From assembly GCF_001640805.2 (NCBI RefSeq), contig NC_066844.1, forward strand, positions 6,236,843-6,300,842: DNA of 64,000 bases, in the 5' to 3' direction. The position numbers and the translations under genes were made by a program. This document shows positions 12,756 to 25,800 of this stretch, piece after piece. Below the pieces are notes generated by a model. It had not been told where the DNA came from and made no database searches. It saw nothing but the letters and a program-made list of their open reading frames with translations. Positions within the stretch are counted from its first letter, which is position 1. Each line of letters opens with the position of its first letter. Origin of the DNA: Lates calcarifer. Its lineage: Eukaryota; Chordata; Actinopteri; Centropomidae.

Positions 12756-15700
12756 GTGTCAAGCAGCGGAGGAGAGAAGTGAGAGGGAGGAGAGGTACAA
12801 GTGGAAAGCGTGCAGCTCACCTGCCAGATGGCAGCTTTGGCAGAGCTCAGCATGCAGTGGCGGTCTTGCAATATGGCGCATTGCCTCCAGATTGTCACAC
12901 CGTTGTTGATACAAACAGTGCAATGACTTTGCTGATGTGTGTGTTTTGCTTGATGTTCTGTGGCACTGGCATAAGCAGACAGCATATGGTCACAAAGAAA
13001 AGCTGACAAAGTTGAAGGATGTCACGTATATCTTTTCTTGGAAAAGTGTTTACGCATTATTTTTAAGTTTGAAGAATCTGTCACATCTTTCTTTCTCCTC
13101 AAAGACGCACTCCAGTGGTTCTATTCATGAAGATCAGTTTGAACAGAACTACTCAGCTTATGAAAACAGATGTAAAATGTCTTCTGTGGCGCTGGGGGGA
13201 GCTTTCTAAATTCTGAGAAAATTACCCAGATGTTTGTATCAGGACTTGGAGAAACGGCTTCACAGACCTGGGGCTTGGAGTTTTTATCATACAGGGAGGA
13301 TCTAACAAAAAGGTGGTATCAAGATGTACATGGGAAGTATAGGATTCAGTGTTTTTGGAGTTTGACTCATATTATGGACCACAAAAGTCAGGATATCTGG
13401 GGCTCTTTTCCACTGATTTGGAGCTTTAATTAGCCCTTCATGTTAGGTTAAGAAGTAAGAGTCTCAGAACATTCAAATTAACTGTTAATTAAAATGTACA
13501 CATAGAAAATGTGTGGAAATCAGTTTTAATGTGGCAGAGCCACGGCAAATCTGTGTCTTCTATTTGCCTGAATCTCAGCAAACGTCTTCAACTCAAATAA
13601 TTTTCCATTTCTAGAAAATTAAGTCTCTGTACTACTTTCTTCATGGCTTGTCAGTAGAAGTGGGTGAAATCCTCAATAAATAATAACATCAGCAACTTTT
13701 GAACAATCTACACCTTCACCAGTCCCTTCACAGAACACCTGCAACTTCCAAGTTTCAAAGAACATGTCGTTCAGTTTGGCATATTTGCCCATTAAAACTG
13801 TTACCTCTTCCTAAAATACTGAAAGTTAAAGAATGTAGGTTTCATGAAAGTTTGAGTTTATAGATGAAAAATCTTTATAATTTATAATTGTTTTTCCCTT
13901 ATGACTTGTGATGGCAGCCTTTGGGGAAATGTAAAAGCCACAGCAACCACCCGCTGAATGAGTTAAGACATCAGTTCCCCCATTAACGCCCCGTGTGGAT
14001 GCTCAGTGGGAACATCTGCAAAACGGTCCCCATTAGGTTACCTATAACGTGTCCCCGAAGCCCAGAGCACCTGGACTATATCTGGGAGTGCTGTGGTGTT
14101 CAGCCCTTGGCAGCTACAAACCAGGAGGGACTGGACTCACTTAATAGAGCTGGAGAATTCAATTTTAATTTGAGGATAAGGTCTTATCAAGAAGGACAGG
14201 TTGTAGTGAAGGGAAATCTTCTCTGCTGTGTATTCGCTGTAGATGCTTTACTGTTTTCCAAACCCCTGAGGGAGCTTTGGTAAAAAAGATTTGAAAAACC
14301 TGTGCCCTGTTTGCCTTCCAGTGACTTTCTATTTGAGGAAATTCACCTGTGTTTGCATTCCTGGTAGACCTCTGGCCCACTGGGGTTCTGTACTTTTAAC
14401 CAGGCTATTTCTATTTCTGAACATTGTGGAAAGTTCTGTGCATTTACCCAAAATCACCGCCAGAGACTTAGGAAACGGGATAGAGTTTCAGAGTAGGTTA
14501 GAATTAGGGACAAGCTGGGCCGACCAGGGAGGCAGACCGAGATAATCTGGGCAGATGCTTGTATTTGTACAGCTTTTTGGGTGAATGGCCACCAAAGGCC
14601 TTATCTGCGCCGCGGATTAAATGTTAAATGGGTTTTGGAGCAGCAGATACTTAGAGGGAAAGTTGTTGAATAGTAGAACATGCACCATCTCTCCTCCTCT
14701 TTCCTGTTTCTCTCTCCCTCACTCGTTGTCTATCGCTGTCTCCTCTCGCTCACAGTGATTTGTCAGCAGTGGAGGTAGCAGCTGTTCCTTTTGCACTGTA
14801 ATTTCTTTGATCGTAATTATTCGTGCCAGCTACCTCCAACCTTGGCATCCTCCACCCCATGAAGCCATATGGGCAAAGAGGGAGGAAACTGAGAAAACAT
14901 ACAGGCTTCTTTGGAATAACTTCTTTGATTTCTGTGTGCAGTGGTGTGGGAAATATGGACATATGTGCTTCACAGCTTCACATGGATGCTCTGCATCACT
15001 GTGTTTGATTAATTTTCTCATTCATACACTCACAGGGGCCTAGTCTAGTCTCTGCCAAATGCAATGTATTTTCCCCGTCAGGTGTCCATGATTTATGCAT
15101 GCAAAAACAATATAGCCCTGCACATCTGTAACCAAATCAGTCTGAGGAGAAATATAGCTTTGTTCTACAGAGCAATGTCAACTCAGACATAAAAAGACAG
15201 AAACTCAGAAAATGGCAGTAGACAATAAAATTACAGCCAGAGACTGAACAGAAGGCTAGTAGTTACTGAGCTAAGTAAAGATGGCTAAGAGAGTGCTTTT
15301 ATAGTACAAGAAAAGCAACTGGAGAGGTGTTCTGCTCTCGTCTCAGAGCTAGAGACTACAGCTCACATTTCACCACCCTCATTCTCTATTCTCTTCAGCT
15401 GCACTGTCCACAGATCATTCTGAGCCCTGGACGGACTCCTCTGTTTACCCCTTGTTCTTCTTCTTGCACTTAAGCGATGTTAAGGATGAGGGATGCTGAG
15501 CAGCCGCTGCAGCACGGCGCGCACGCACATGCTGTGTGGCTCCAAAGAAAAACGCAGCTCGCTCTGTCTTCTTCTGTGGTCGCTGAATTATAGAAGACCC
15601 TCTATTGCACTCGAGCTGCATGGGTTTTCATCACAGCGCTGGGGGTCACTTTGACTTTCCCCTCTATGCTCATCATATATGCAACACGGGGGCTTTGGCA

Positions 15701-18700
15701 GTTGAGAGGAGCCTGCTTGAGGTCACCATTAGCCAGGGAAGAACGACAATGAGATTTATGGAAGAGGAGACAGAGCTGAGAAGAGGGATGGGAGGAGAAA
15801 GGCATGCATGGTTAAATCTGACTGTGGCAGCAGTGCCCTTCATCTGGTCCCTGCTCTTAACAGCAATTTCAGATATAGTACTGTATCTGCATGTATAATG
15901 CATATGCCCTGAGATAATGGCATGCATTGCAGAGGAGGCTGCTGACTGTGTTGTGGCGATGTGTTGGAATTGGTCCCCTATGTCACATTTGCCTCTGCCC
16001 AGGTCCCTCGCAGTATCCCGCAGTTATTAGGAGCAGAGCGTGTTGCGATGACATAGTGCTGTTTTACTGGCCCCCGTAGACAACCCCTGCTACTCCACCA
16101 TCAAGATTAGTGGCCAGCTGGAGAGCCCTAAAGCCTACAATAGCTGTGCTGACCAATAAACTAAACAAGAAGAATGAAAAAAGGCAATTATGGTTCGTTT
16201 TTGTTGATAAAAAAAAACATGCTGGGGATACAGATCGTACTACAAGAGCTGCCAACAAAGCTAAATGAATTTGCGGCAATTCACATGGTTTCTGGAGAAT
16301 ACTGGCATCACACAATGCTAGTGTCATTAATCTAAATTCTGATTGTAAGATTCACCCCCTCCCCATCAGAGAGAAATGTCTGGAGGACGCACTGCTGTTT
16401 GAATTTACATTGTAGAACATAATGATGAAAATTAACCACAGGCCAACTGTCACAAAATTTCACTGCGTGGCATCAAAGTGAAGATATCCTGTGGGTATCT
16501 GCAGTGTGAGCATCCACGCTACACATTATGCCCTCTGAGGCCCCCAGTCTGTGTTTCTGTGAGGGGGGCCTTACGAGGCGGAGCCTGCCGCCGTGGGCTG
16601 CCCCTCCTCAAAGCAGACACCGATAAAATACGGTGGACTGATCACAAAACACTGCATTTTCTAATAAACCCCACCGGTCCCTTGTGATTCAATATGACAT
16701 TCATTTAAAAGTCATCGTTAATAAAGACGGCATTTTCATGTCCTAATTCCCCGACTCATCACTGTAGGTACCAGCGACAGCCCCTGGCTCTGGCTTGCTG
16801 GCTCCCTCCTCCCTCCTGTCTCTGCCACGTTTGACCTACTTCTGTCTCCACAACATTGTAAACAGATCTACTAATTGCCTTCATTTATTCATTTGGAAGT
16901 CAAGTTCAGTTGCGGCTGGCGCCCTCCCAGCTCATTCATGTGTAATGTGTACAATGCTGGCCCTGCCCCCAATGACTCGTCCGTGTGGATTTGCAGAAAA
17001 CCCCAGACAAAAGTATCCCATCAGGCCATGTGAGTCAACATACTGTAAGGGTAAACGTTGTACAGTAATAAGAAGTGCTGCATCCAAGAACTCTTTCAAC
17101 CAATCTGAAATCATCCCAAGAAGGAAGTTTAGACATTAAACACAGACTTTAAACTTCCATCAGCAGCCCCATTTCAGAAAACCTACTGACACACACAAAA
17201 AAAGAACGCCTGTCTCTGCCCAGCCAGCTTGTAATCATGAGGACAGAGGCTGTTATGACTATTGTAGTTCAGACACTTTTCCACCCCCATGGTCTTATAC
17301 CGTTATTGCTTTCATGCAGCCTTATAAATCTAGGCCACAAGAAACAACAGCAAAAAAAAAAAGAGGTTTTTATCACCTCTGATGCGAGTGACAATGACTC
17401 CCATTGTTGACTAAGTGTGAGAACAGAGATGTTTCTTCTGACCTTTAGAAAGATCGTGACACAGTCTGTCGACACTGCTCCTGATCTCACACAAATCTAT
17501 AATCCAAAACGTAAACAAGATAAACTTCAACACCGAGCTGCTTGTGCTAAATCTGTCTTTCTTTTAAGGGAAAAGATGATGTTGGAGCATCTTGCTGGTG
17601 TTTGAAAATGTAATATCTTGAAAATGTGAGAATGTCACGAATACAGATGTAACTTGGAGACCATGTTTATTGGCATTACCAACTGGGGTTCAACAGGGTA
17701 TTATAAACCCATTAGGTCTCTGCCCACAAGGAGCAATCTTCATTATAACAGAAAATATGCAAATCACCCCCCAAAAAATTTAAGTAATCACGTTTTCAAA
17801 TACCATCAGTAATATTATTAAGAACAGCTCATTTGAATTTTCTAGAATTTGTAAATTGTTTGCTGAGCTGGGTGAGCAGTGAAAATGACGCACAAGCCTA
17901 AGAAAGAAATATCCCCTATAAATATTTTAGTTCATCTCTGATGGCAGATGGGTCAAACAAACAAGAGATTTGAAAAAAGCTAACCATCCCTTCTGTCCAT
18001 GAATCATGCCTAACCGGGCGCTACAGAAGCTATGACAGCATTTCACCCCAATAAAAGCTGAACCCAAAGGATGGATTTGGTTCCACTGATCTTGATCCGG
18101 GTCACAGGGTCGTGTCTGTGGAGCATGAGAGGCTGGCTTCTCCCTTGTCCGCCTTGCGATTGTGATTGGTGTCCCCAGAGGCCTCAGCAAACCATGTTCC
18201 TGTGTGTGAGTGTGAATGAGTCACGTCTCGGCTGGAGCGTGTCTGAGTGGCGAGGCGGAGAATTCAGCAGGGAGGACCGCGCAGGGCGAAGAGCTGTCTC
18301 TATAATCCAGGGTAAACACTGAGCAGCATGACTGCACGCCTTAGACGTGACCAAAGCCGGCAGAACAGAAATGGATGAAACGACGAGGCTGCTGCTTGCC
18401 TGCATGTCTGCCCAACTCCGTTTGCCACCAGCACTTCCTATTCTCTCTCCTTGTTTTTCAGCCGTCTTATATAATTCCTCTGAGGGTTTGACTGGAGACT
18501 CTCAACACTGAATTAACCTCTGGGTGGCACTGCTCGTGTCTGTTGTTTAAGGTCATGCCAGACTCAAGCCTGCCTCCCCAAATATCATTTGTTCTGCTAT
18601 TTGCTGTCGGACCTCAAGAGCGCCGTCTTATTTATTATTTCCAGTTGAGAAAAGGACAGTGCTTGAGGCTCTGATAAGATCAGAATGCAAATTACACCAA

Positions 18701-20402
18701 AGGTCTTCACCTGGAAACTTGCTGTGTTATTTCAACAAGACAAAAATCAAAGTAATAAGATTCTGTCACAAAGTAGAGACAACCCCAGACGATTTGGTTA
18801 ACACAAAATCACTTTTCTGCTTCTTTTTGTGGCAGCTCAAGAATTTGCACAAAGGATTGAGTCAGATTTCTGTCTTCTAACACGCCCACTTTTCAAACAG
18901 CTCACTAGTGAATTACATCCCAATCCAGCTTCCCCTTTCACACTAAAAGTGCCTGCATCAAAAGGCAGGAAAAAGACTTAGAGGTCTTAAAAGGTCTGCA
19001 CCCCAGAGAGTAAAGGTTTCCAGTGACCACTGGTTTAGGCTGTTTGGCATGTGAATGCTGCCGGGAGTTCATATTTTAGTTTACCCAGAGGCCATCAAAG
19101 TATGGAAATGTCACTGCTTCCTCTGAAAACATTTCAAAATGCCTGAATACCCTTTTCATAAGGGTTTCACATAAAATGGACAAATGAATGAGAACTGTTG
19201 TAACATCAACACAGAAACTGGTTCAGGGACTCATCAGCTTGCAAAGCAGATGATTTGAGGGATTTTCAGAAGGAATCTGCTGGACACCATTTTGCCCAAA
19301 ATAAGGAATCTGTAAATATTAGAGCCAACGTGTCCTGCCAAATCGCTGCTTTCTGAGAACTAATAAAACCAAACATGTTTTTTTTTGTGCCCAGTCAAGA
19401 AAAAATGGTCAAGAAAATAAAAAGGGAGAAGCGTCTGTCATCCAACATTTAAAGCAGAGATACAGATAGGTGATAAATTAAAGTAAAACTGAAACATAAA
19501 TGGAGAAACAGGATGACAATGTCCCCATCCATAGAGCATAAGGGGTCACTGAATGGTTTGATTTGTATGAAAATGGTGTGAATTAGCCACCAGATCTCAA
19601 ACTGAACTTCTAATGGGAGACTTTGGACGTGTTAGACAGCAATCTCCACTGCCATTATCAAAACACCTAATGAGGGAATATTTTTTTGGAAGAAGGGTGC
19701 TCCATCTCTCCTGTAGATATTCCAGAGACTTGCAGTATCAATGCCAAGGCGAACTGAGGCTGTTCTGGCAGCCCACAGTGGTCCAACATCATACTAGGAT
19801 ACTTTATTTTGGCTTTTCCTTTGATTTGTCACCCATCTGTAGTTAAAGATAGCGAAAAGCAGAGTGTGACTAAGATTGATTCATATAGGTCTGTGGAAAT
19901 GTCATGTATTATAAATAAAGAAAAGCAAACATTGAACTTCAGATTTAAACGCAGCAATACAGCGTGTGACTGATATTACTCTTCGGTGGCCAATTACTGG
20001 TAGAGTTGCTCACACTGAGCCTGCCAAATTGAGCAGAGTAGGTCGAGACACTCGAGTGACTTCTCCCCTGCTGCGAGTGTGGTGGGGACAGATGGACAGG
20101 AGATGCTGGAGTGGAGCTGGAGTCGACCCAGCCAGCTCAGTGTCAGTCCATCCGCTCCATCCCTGGCCTCAGCTCAACTCAGCCGGACGTCCTGTTAGTC
20201 AGCCAATGGAGAGCACCCACCGCATCATGACCCCCGCATTAGGATCTGACATGGCTGTCTTCATTTAACCTTTACTTATACCAGGAAGCCTCACTGAGAA
20301 AACACCCTGTTAACGTTAGCTCCAGCCAAAAAAGACAGTTGCCTTTGAGCTAAAGCCGTCTAGCATTTGGCAGGATATCTATAAAGGAGGCACTTCACTG
20401 AA

Positions 20403-20420
20403 TTTTTTTTTTTTTTTTTT
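20403..20420. repeat. T18 homopolymer
   Basis: Eighteen consecutive T in the first intron. Confidence 0.95.
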
Positions 20421-21488
20421 AAGTATGAGTGTGAAGGGGCTGCTGGCGTGGGGTAATGGATAAGACAAAGGGGGAGATAGAAACAACCTTTGGGAGCCAG
20501 ATTGGAGAAGCTTCTAGAGGCACACAGACAGGATTTAGGATAATGTAGGTGTCTTAATTTATGGCCTGTCCTCCTATGCAGGCAGTTTTATTACTCCATT
20601 AATGGACTTCGATGAAGTAAGAGCGTATGTGAAGCCGTTTTATCTATGATGCTTGTGTTGCCTTCTGGCTTTATTTTGAGATAAAAACATGTTTTTTTGT
20701 TCCAAATAAGCTTATTTTTTCTCATCTTCTGAAAAGCACCTTGCATCAGACTAAAACAAAGATCTCACAACAGTAGTGACAAGGGAAACAAAAACTGTAA
20801 ATACATCACAGATCCTTTGCCATGTGCCTAACTCATGCCATTCTCCAGTCCATCATGTGTGAGACATTGTTTGTCCCCCGGAAATATCTATATAAAATAT
20901 GCTAATGAAATTAAACAGGGAAGTATGAAGGTTGATGCTGCCTGGCTCTGAATCTCTAATGACTCCCTGCCATCCCTGGAAAAAGCCTGATTAATTTAGG
21001 AATGTCGGCCGCAGTGGAGAGTGATTAATTCCTTTTGGATTCAACCATTTAAACGAACAAGGCAGAGGGGAGAAAGGAAAACAGGGAGCCCAAAATATGG
21101 ACGCATAATTAATACATTTGGATCATTTAATTAGCCACCCAAACAGAGGGAAAGCACAGCTACAGTGTGTCGCTGCTTTGTTCAAGTAATAGGCCACAGT
21201 TAGTTCTCTCTTACCGACAGGCGAATATAATGAGCCCCCCTGTTGATAGAGGGAATATTGGACCATCTCTCGGGCTAGTAAATATGGGGAGACAGTTTGA
21301 ACAAATGATTATTTGTTTCTTTGATGTCTCATGTGTCTGACTAAGCAGAGATAGAGGGGAAAACAAGCACATATATTTCAAGGTTTTTAGATGAAATGTC
21401 TAATGATACCCTAAAAGCACTTTTTCACTCTTGAGAGAATCAAGGATCTTTTGAGTTTTAAAACAAATGTCTCTCTTTTCTCTTTCAG

Positions 21489-21620
21489 AATGATGTGAAG
21501 ACCACTTACGAAGGACAAGACCGCACTTCAGCTCATCTCTGTCAGCAGAATCCTGCTCCTTGCTGATACACAATCCCGGGTGTTTTGTCCAAGCTCTATA
21601 GTTTTTGGAGCCCTGCAGGA
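21489..21620 (+). other. plxna2: 5' UTR part of the first coding exon
   Basis: A pyrimidine-rich acceptor (TCTCTTTTCTCTTTCAG, ending 21,488) opens the exon. The leader contains ATGATGTGA at 21,490-21,498, a start-start-stop element about 130 nt before the main ATG. An in-frame TGA at 21,564-21,566 shows that the main ORF cannot extend upstream of it. Confidence 0.8.
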
Positions 21621-22844
21621 ATGGGAACGAGCTTGGATAAAGGATGGACTTACTGCGGCCTCACTAAAGGTCATGGTCCTCTTAAGGTCATGTCATGGCC
21701 CCTGGCACTGTGGCTATTGACTCTAATCTCTGTGAATCAAAAGACATCTGCTGGACAGACTCTGAACACCTTCCAGTCAGAGAGGAGGGAGTGGTCACTG
21801 AACCACCTGACTGTGCATCAGTCCACTGGGGCTCTGTATGTCGGAGCTGTCAACCGAATCTACAAGTTGTCTGCCAATCTCACCCTCCTGGTGTCCCATG
21901 ACACAGGGCCAGAGTATGACAACAAAGCATGTTATCCTCCACTGATTGTCCAGCCCTGCTCTGAGCCTTTGGCTTCTACTGACAATGTTAATAAACTGTT
22001 GCTCATCGACTATTCTCACAACAGGCTGTTGGCCTGTGGCAGCCTCTACCAGGGTGTCTGCAAGCTAATGAGGCTGGACGACTTGTTCATCCTTGTGGAG
22101 CCCACACATAAGAAAGAGCATTACCTGTCCAGTGACAACCAGACAGGGACAATGTATGGAGTCGTTGTGCCCTCGCAGGGTCAGGATGCCACTCTCTACA
22201 TTGGTACAGCAGTTGGAGGCAAGCAGGACTACTTCCCAACTATCTCTAGCCGCAAGCTGCCACGTGACCCAGAATCCTCCGCAATGCTGGATTATGAGCT
22301 TCACACTGACTTTGTTTCATCTCTCATCAAAATCCCCTCAGACACACTGGCTCTTGTCCCACACTTTGACATCTACTACATCTATGGCTTCGCTAGCGGC
22401 AGCTTCGTCTATTTCATGACCGTCCAGCCGGAGACTCCAGAGAACGGGATGCCCGCCGGCGGCTCCCCTGGTGACCTGTTTTACACCTCCCGCATCATCC
22501 GCCTCTGCAAAGGTGACAAAAAGTTCCACTCTTATGTGTCACTTCCTGTGGGGTGCGTACACAGAGGCGAGGAGTACCGTCTGCTGCAGGCGGCCTACCT
22601 GGCCAAGGCTGGCAGGGTTCTGGCAAGGTCGCTCAACATCAGCTCTCAGGAGGACGTGCTCTTTGCTGTGTTCTCCAAGGGACAGAAGCAGTACCACGAC
22701 CCTCTGGATCACTCCGCTCTCTGCGTCTTCACCATCCAAGACATCAACACACGCATCAAAGAGCGGCTGCAATCCTGCTACCAAGGAGAGGGGAACCTGG
22801 AGCTGCACTGGCTGCTGGGAAAGGACGTGCAGTGCACCAAAGCG
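21621..22844 (+). CDS. plxna2: plxna2 coding exon 1: signal peptide and most of the sema domain
   Basis: This exon encodes residues 1-408. The first in-frame ATG is at 21,621 with G at -3 and +4. A second ATG at 21,690 directly precedes the hydrophobic core [13 protein letters not shown] and could be the true start of the signal peptide. An in-frame TTG at 21,585 is not a credible start. The sema seven-bladed propeller follows and is the semaphorin-binding face. Diagnostic stretches include [27 protein letters not shown] [30 protein letters not shown] and [16 protein letters not shown]. Sequons NLT, NQT and NIS are present. The exon ends after codon GCG (phase 0) with donor GTAGGT. Confidence 0.95.
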
Positions 22845-25800
22845 GTAGGTAGACCGTAGGGAGAGAAAGGCAGACAAAGGACGATGCTCACATCATCTTG
22901 TCAACCCCATGATTTTGACCCCCAAAGCTGTAGGTATTTGTGAACACACATTTAGATCAACTATAAAACCCACATGGTGGTGAGCAGCTCTGATACAGAT
23001 TTACTAAAAGTTGGCTCTTTGAGTATCCACAACTGTGATTGCACCCTAAAAAGCTGATAGGCAGGCAGCCAACTCAGTGCTGAAGACACCATTCAGGTTT
23101 TCAGGATCCCACGAGAGCAGAAGAGCTGGAGGAGATTAATGTCACAATGCTAATCAGAGGAGTTTTGTATGGAGCTTTGATTTCATTCAGGGGTTTGGGC
23201 ACTGACTCCCACCTTCTCCTCCTCCCCCCTCTCTCACTCCGTCTCCCTCTTTTCACTCCAGTCGCTGTCAGCAGTATTTGAACCCCCTGAGACCTGTTCT
23301 TGATCTTGAGAAAAAAGCACTTTCTTGTAAATGTCCAAGTCTGTGCCTTTGTAAAAGCTATAATTCTGAATAAAGAGTGGCTTTGATGGTAACAAGTTGA
23401 GAACGAACTATGAAAACAATGATATTCATCACATCCAGCACTCTAGTGGTTCTCAACATGTACTTTCATTCCACTGTGCCATCAAACAAATAAGATGTAA
23501 TGTTATTCATAAAAGCAACTGAGGGCCGATAGAGATACATAATGCTTCAATAATTAACTCTCACTGAGCAGTTAACCAAAGAGCTTTATATCTAAAATGG
23601 CACTGTAAATGAAAGGCTGTGGTTCAGATTTGTTAAGATGTCATTACTGTCTTTGGTCACAAAAATTCACGTGTACAATATTTAGATTCACGGGAAAAGA
23701 GTTCAAAGACTACACTTTCAGACAGAAATGGCTAATTTGCATTTTCTTTTACAAGCCTGGAGGTCAGGCGCAAGACAAGAAAGAGTAGGGTGTGGTGAGA
23801 TATTAAGTTTGTTTACACTGAGTTCACTTCACTGATCACATTCAGTAAAGCTCAGGAACATCGCTTGATGAGAGAAAAAGCACAGTAAGGCCTAATATGT
23901 GCATAAGAAGAAGGGGATGTGAAATATGAAATTAGCTGCCCTAGAAAGGTAGATTTATATACTGAGTGACAGATAATTAGTAAAGGTTTGAGCTGCATTT
24001 TACTAGATGTAACAGGACGGCTTAGCATGCAGCTCTCTTTGATGCTTAATCAAAACCTGACATCTCTTGTGCTGTGTGTTTGTGTGATGTCAGATCAAGC
24101 GATCTAAAAAATCACAGAAACAGGCGCAAAACACACAGTGTTTTCTTGTGTTTGCCATCAGCAATTAGTCTGCTCCGCAAATTCGCCCGCTCTGAGGCTT
24201 GTTGATAAATGCGGCAGCCCAGACCCTTTTGAAGTAACCATTTTTAACCCTGAAAATTGTGCACTTAATGCATGTTAGGCATACCAGAAGTCAATTTGAG
24301 TTCTCTTCTTATATTCGCATGTGTCTACAGTGATCTCAGTCATTTTTCTAGCTCCCACTTATGTTCTTCCCTATCTCTCTCATTACCTCCATCTCCCCTC
24401 CCTGTATCTGTCATCCTCACTCCTCCTTCCTTCCACTCTCTCACCTTTCCAATCCCTCTTTGCTTTTTTCCCCTCACATTTTCTCAAAAACACACTCCTT
24501 TCCCTTCATACACTTAATGCATTCTCCATCTTCACCTCTGCACTCAATCTGACCCCTCCCTCTCTCTATGCAGCCCGTTCCCATCGATGACCACTTCTGC
24601 GGCCTGGATATAAATCAACCCCTGGGGGGTTCTCAGCTGGTGTCGGGTCGGACAGTGTTCACTGAGAGTAGGGACAGGCTGACCTCTGTCACCTCCTACA
24701 TCTACAATGGACACAGTGTGGTGTTCCTGGGCACCAGAAGTGGACAATTGAAGAAGGTGAGAATAGTACACTGACAGTTATGGGCAAACATGAGAGGTTT
24801 TGTTCTGTTTTTTGAAACTGAAATCAGACAGGGATTGCCTGGTTATTGGTAATTCTCAAGAGATGCAACCGGACTCTTGATTACAATTCACATCACTAAC
24901 CTACTCAAAATTTCTGGAGCCTGCTGTTGGTGACCCCTTGGCATATCTGCCTTCGCTGATGGTTGTCTCCCTGATTTTTGGTTTTGAATGCCAATGCAAA
25001 ACGTAGCCTGGTCCCAGACCTCTGAATCGCTGCCCACATCTCAGATTTGTGCAGTGATTCAAAGAGGTCTGATGCTGTGCCCATTGACAGCTATTTCTGC
25101 TGCGTGGTGAAACAATAAGCTAATCAGAGCTTAGGAGGCGGGAATGAGAACATAATGGGAACATCATCTTCCTACAGAGCTAGCAAACAACACTCAATAT
25201 ATTGCAAAAAAATGGCAACGCATGTGACAAGGCACAAGTTGTTGTTGTAGCAACTGTTACCACAGATTCCATGTTGAAAATGATGTCTGTGGACAGATAC
25301 CTGCCTGATTGAAGCAAAACAAACAAAAATAACCAATTAACACAATGTCAGGCTGAATGAATTAAATAAGGCAAAACAACAACTCAGTTTGATTACCAGA
25401 CTATGCAACACGGTAAGGCTAAAAATAAGATGTTGCTCCGTAATTCTGAGGGACTGAAAGCACATGAAAATTTGAAATGTAATGGTATTCAACATTAAAG
25501 GAGCACCTCAGTGATTTAGTATTACACCTCCATAAAGTCTAGGGAGAGATAGACTGCAAAAAGAGTAGTCTAAATCAATGCAGCTGAGACATTCAAAGTG
25601 TTAGTTCCTTGTGTGCGGAGTCATGCTCCAAAAATACAAAAACCTACATTTCCCATAATGCAACTTAAAACAGCTTTTTGTCAGAAATGGCCTGTCTGGT
25701 AATGTCAGTGTCTTTTAAACTCCAAGTCCACAGTTTGTAACTTACAGTTTCCTTTAAAAATCTCAAGACCAAAAGCACAAGCCAAGATAATCCTGATGAT

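Larger units (their letters stand above)
9983..21488 (+). other. plxna2: putative first intron (11.5 kb)
   Basis: No coding exon or repeat of certain class is visible. It contains several GA/CT tracts (10,909-10,938; 12,420-12,437; 12,700-12,755), a T18 run at 20,403-20,420, and GC-richer patches around 15,480-15,620, 16,520-16,620 and 18,100-18,310. A homeodomain-motif-rich patch lies at about 20,900-21,150. The first two patches contain clustered CpGs and might be alternative promoters or enhancers; this is speculation. Confidence 0.4.

Noticed and set aside
12554..13009. 151-codon minus-strand ORF rich in Ser-Leu
   Set aside because: Low-complexity translation of a CT/GA tract with no domain or splice context.
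21585..21620. Longer plexin ORF starting at TTG 21,585
   Set aside because: TTG is not a plausible vertebrate start here; the first in-frame ATG is at 21,621 and a TGA lies in frame at 21,564.
22471..22877. Long alternative-frame ORFs on both strands inside coding exon 1
   Set aside because: Shadows of the GC-rich sema exon; the plexin frame explains the sequence.
24272..24590. Overlapping ORFs before coding exon 2
   Set aside because: They come from the pyrimidine-rich tract leading to the acceptor; only the last codons after 24,574 are real exon.
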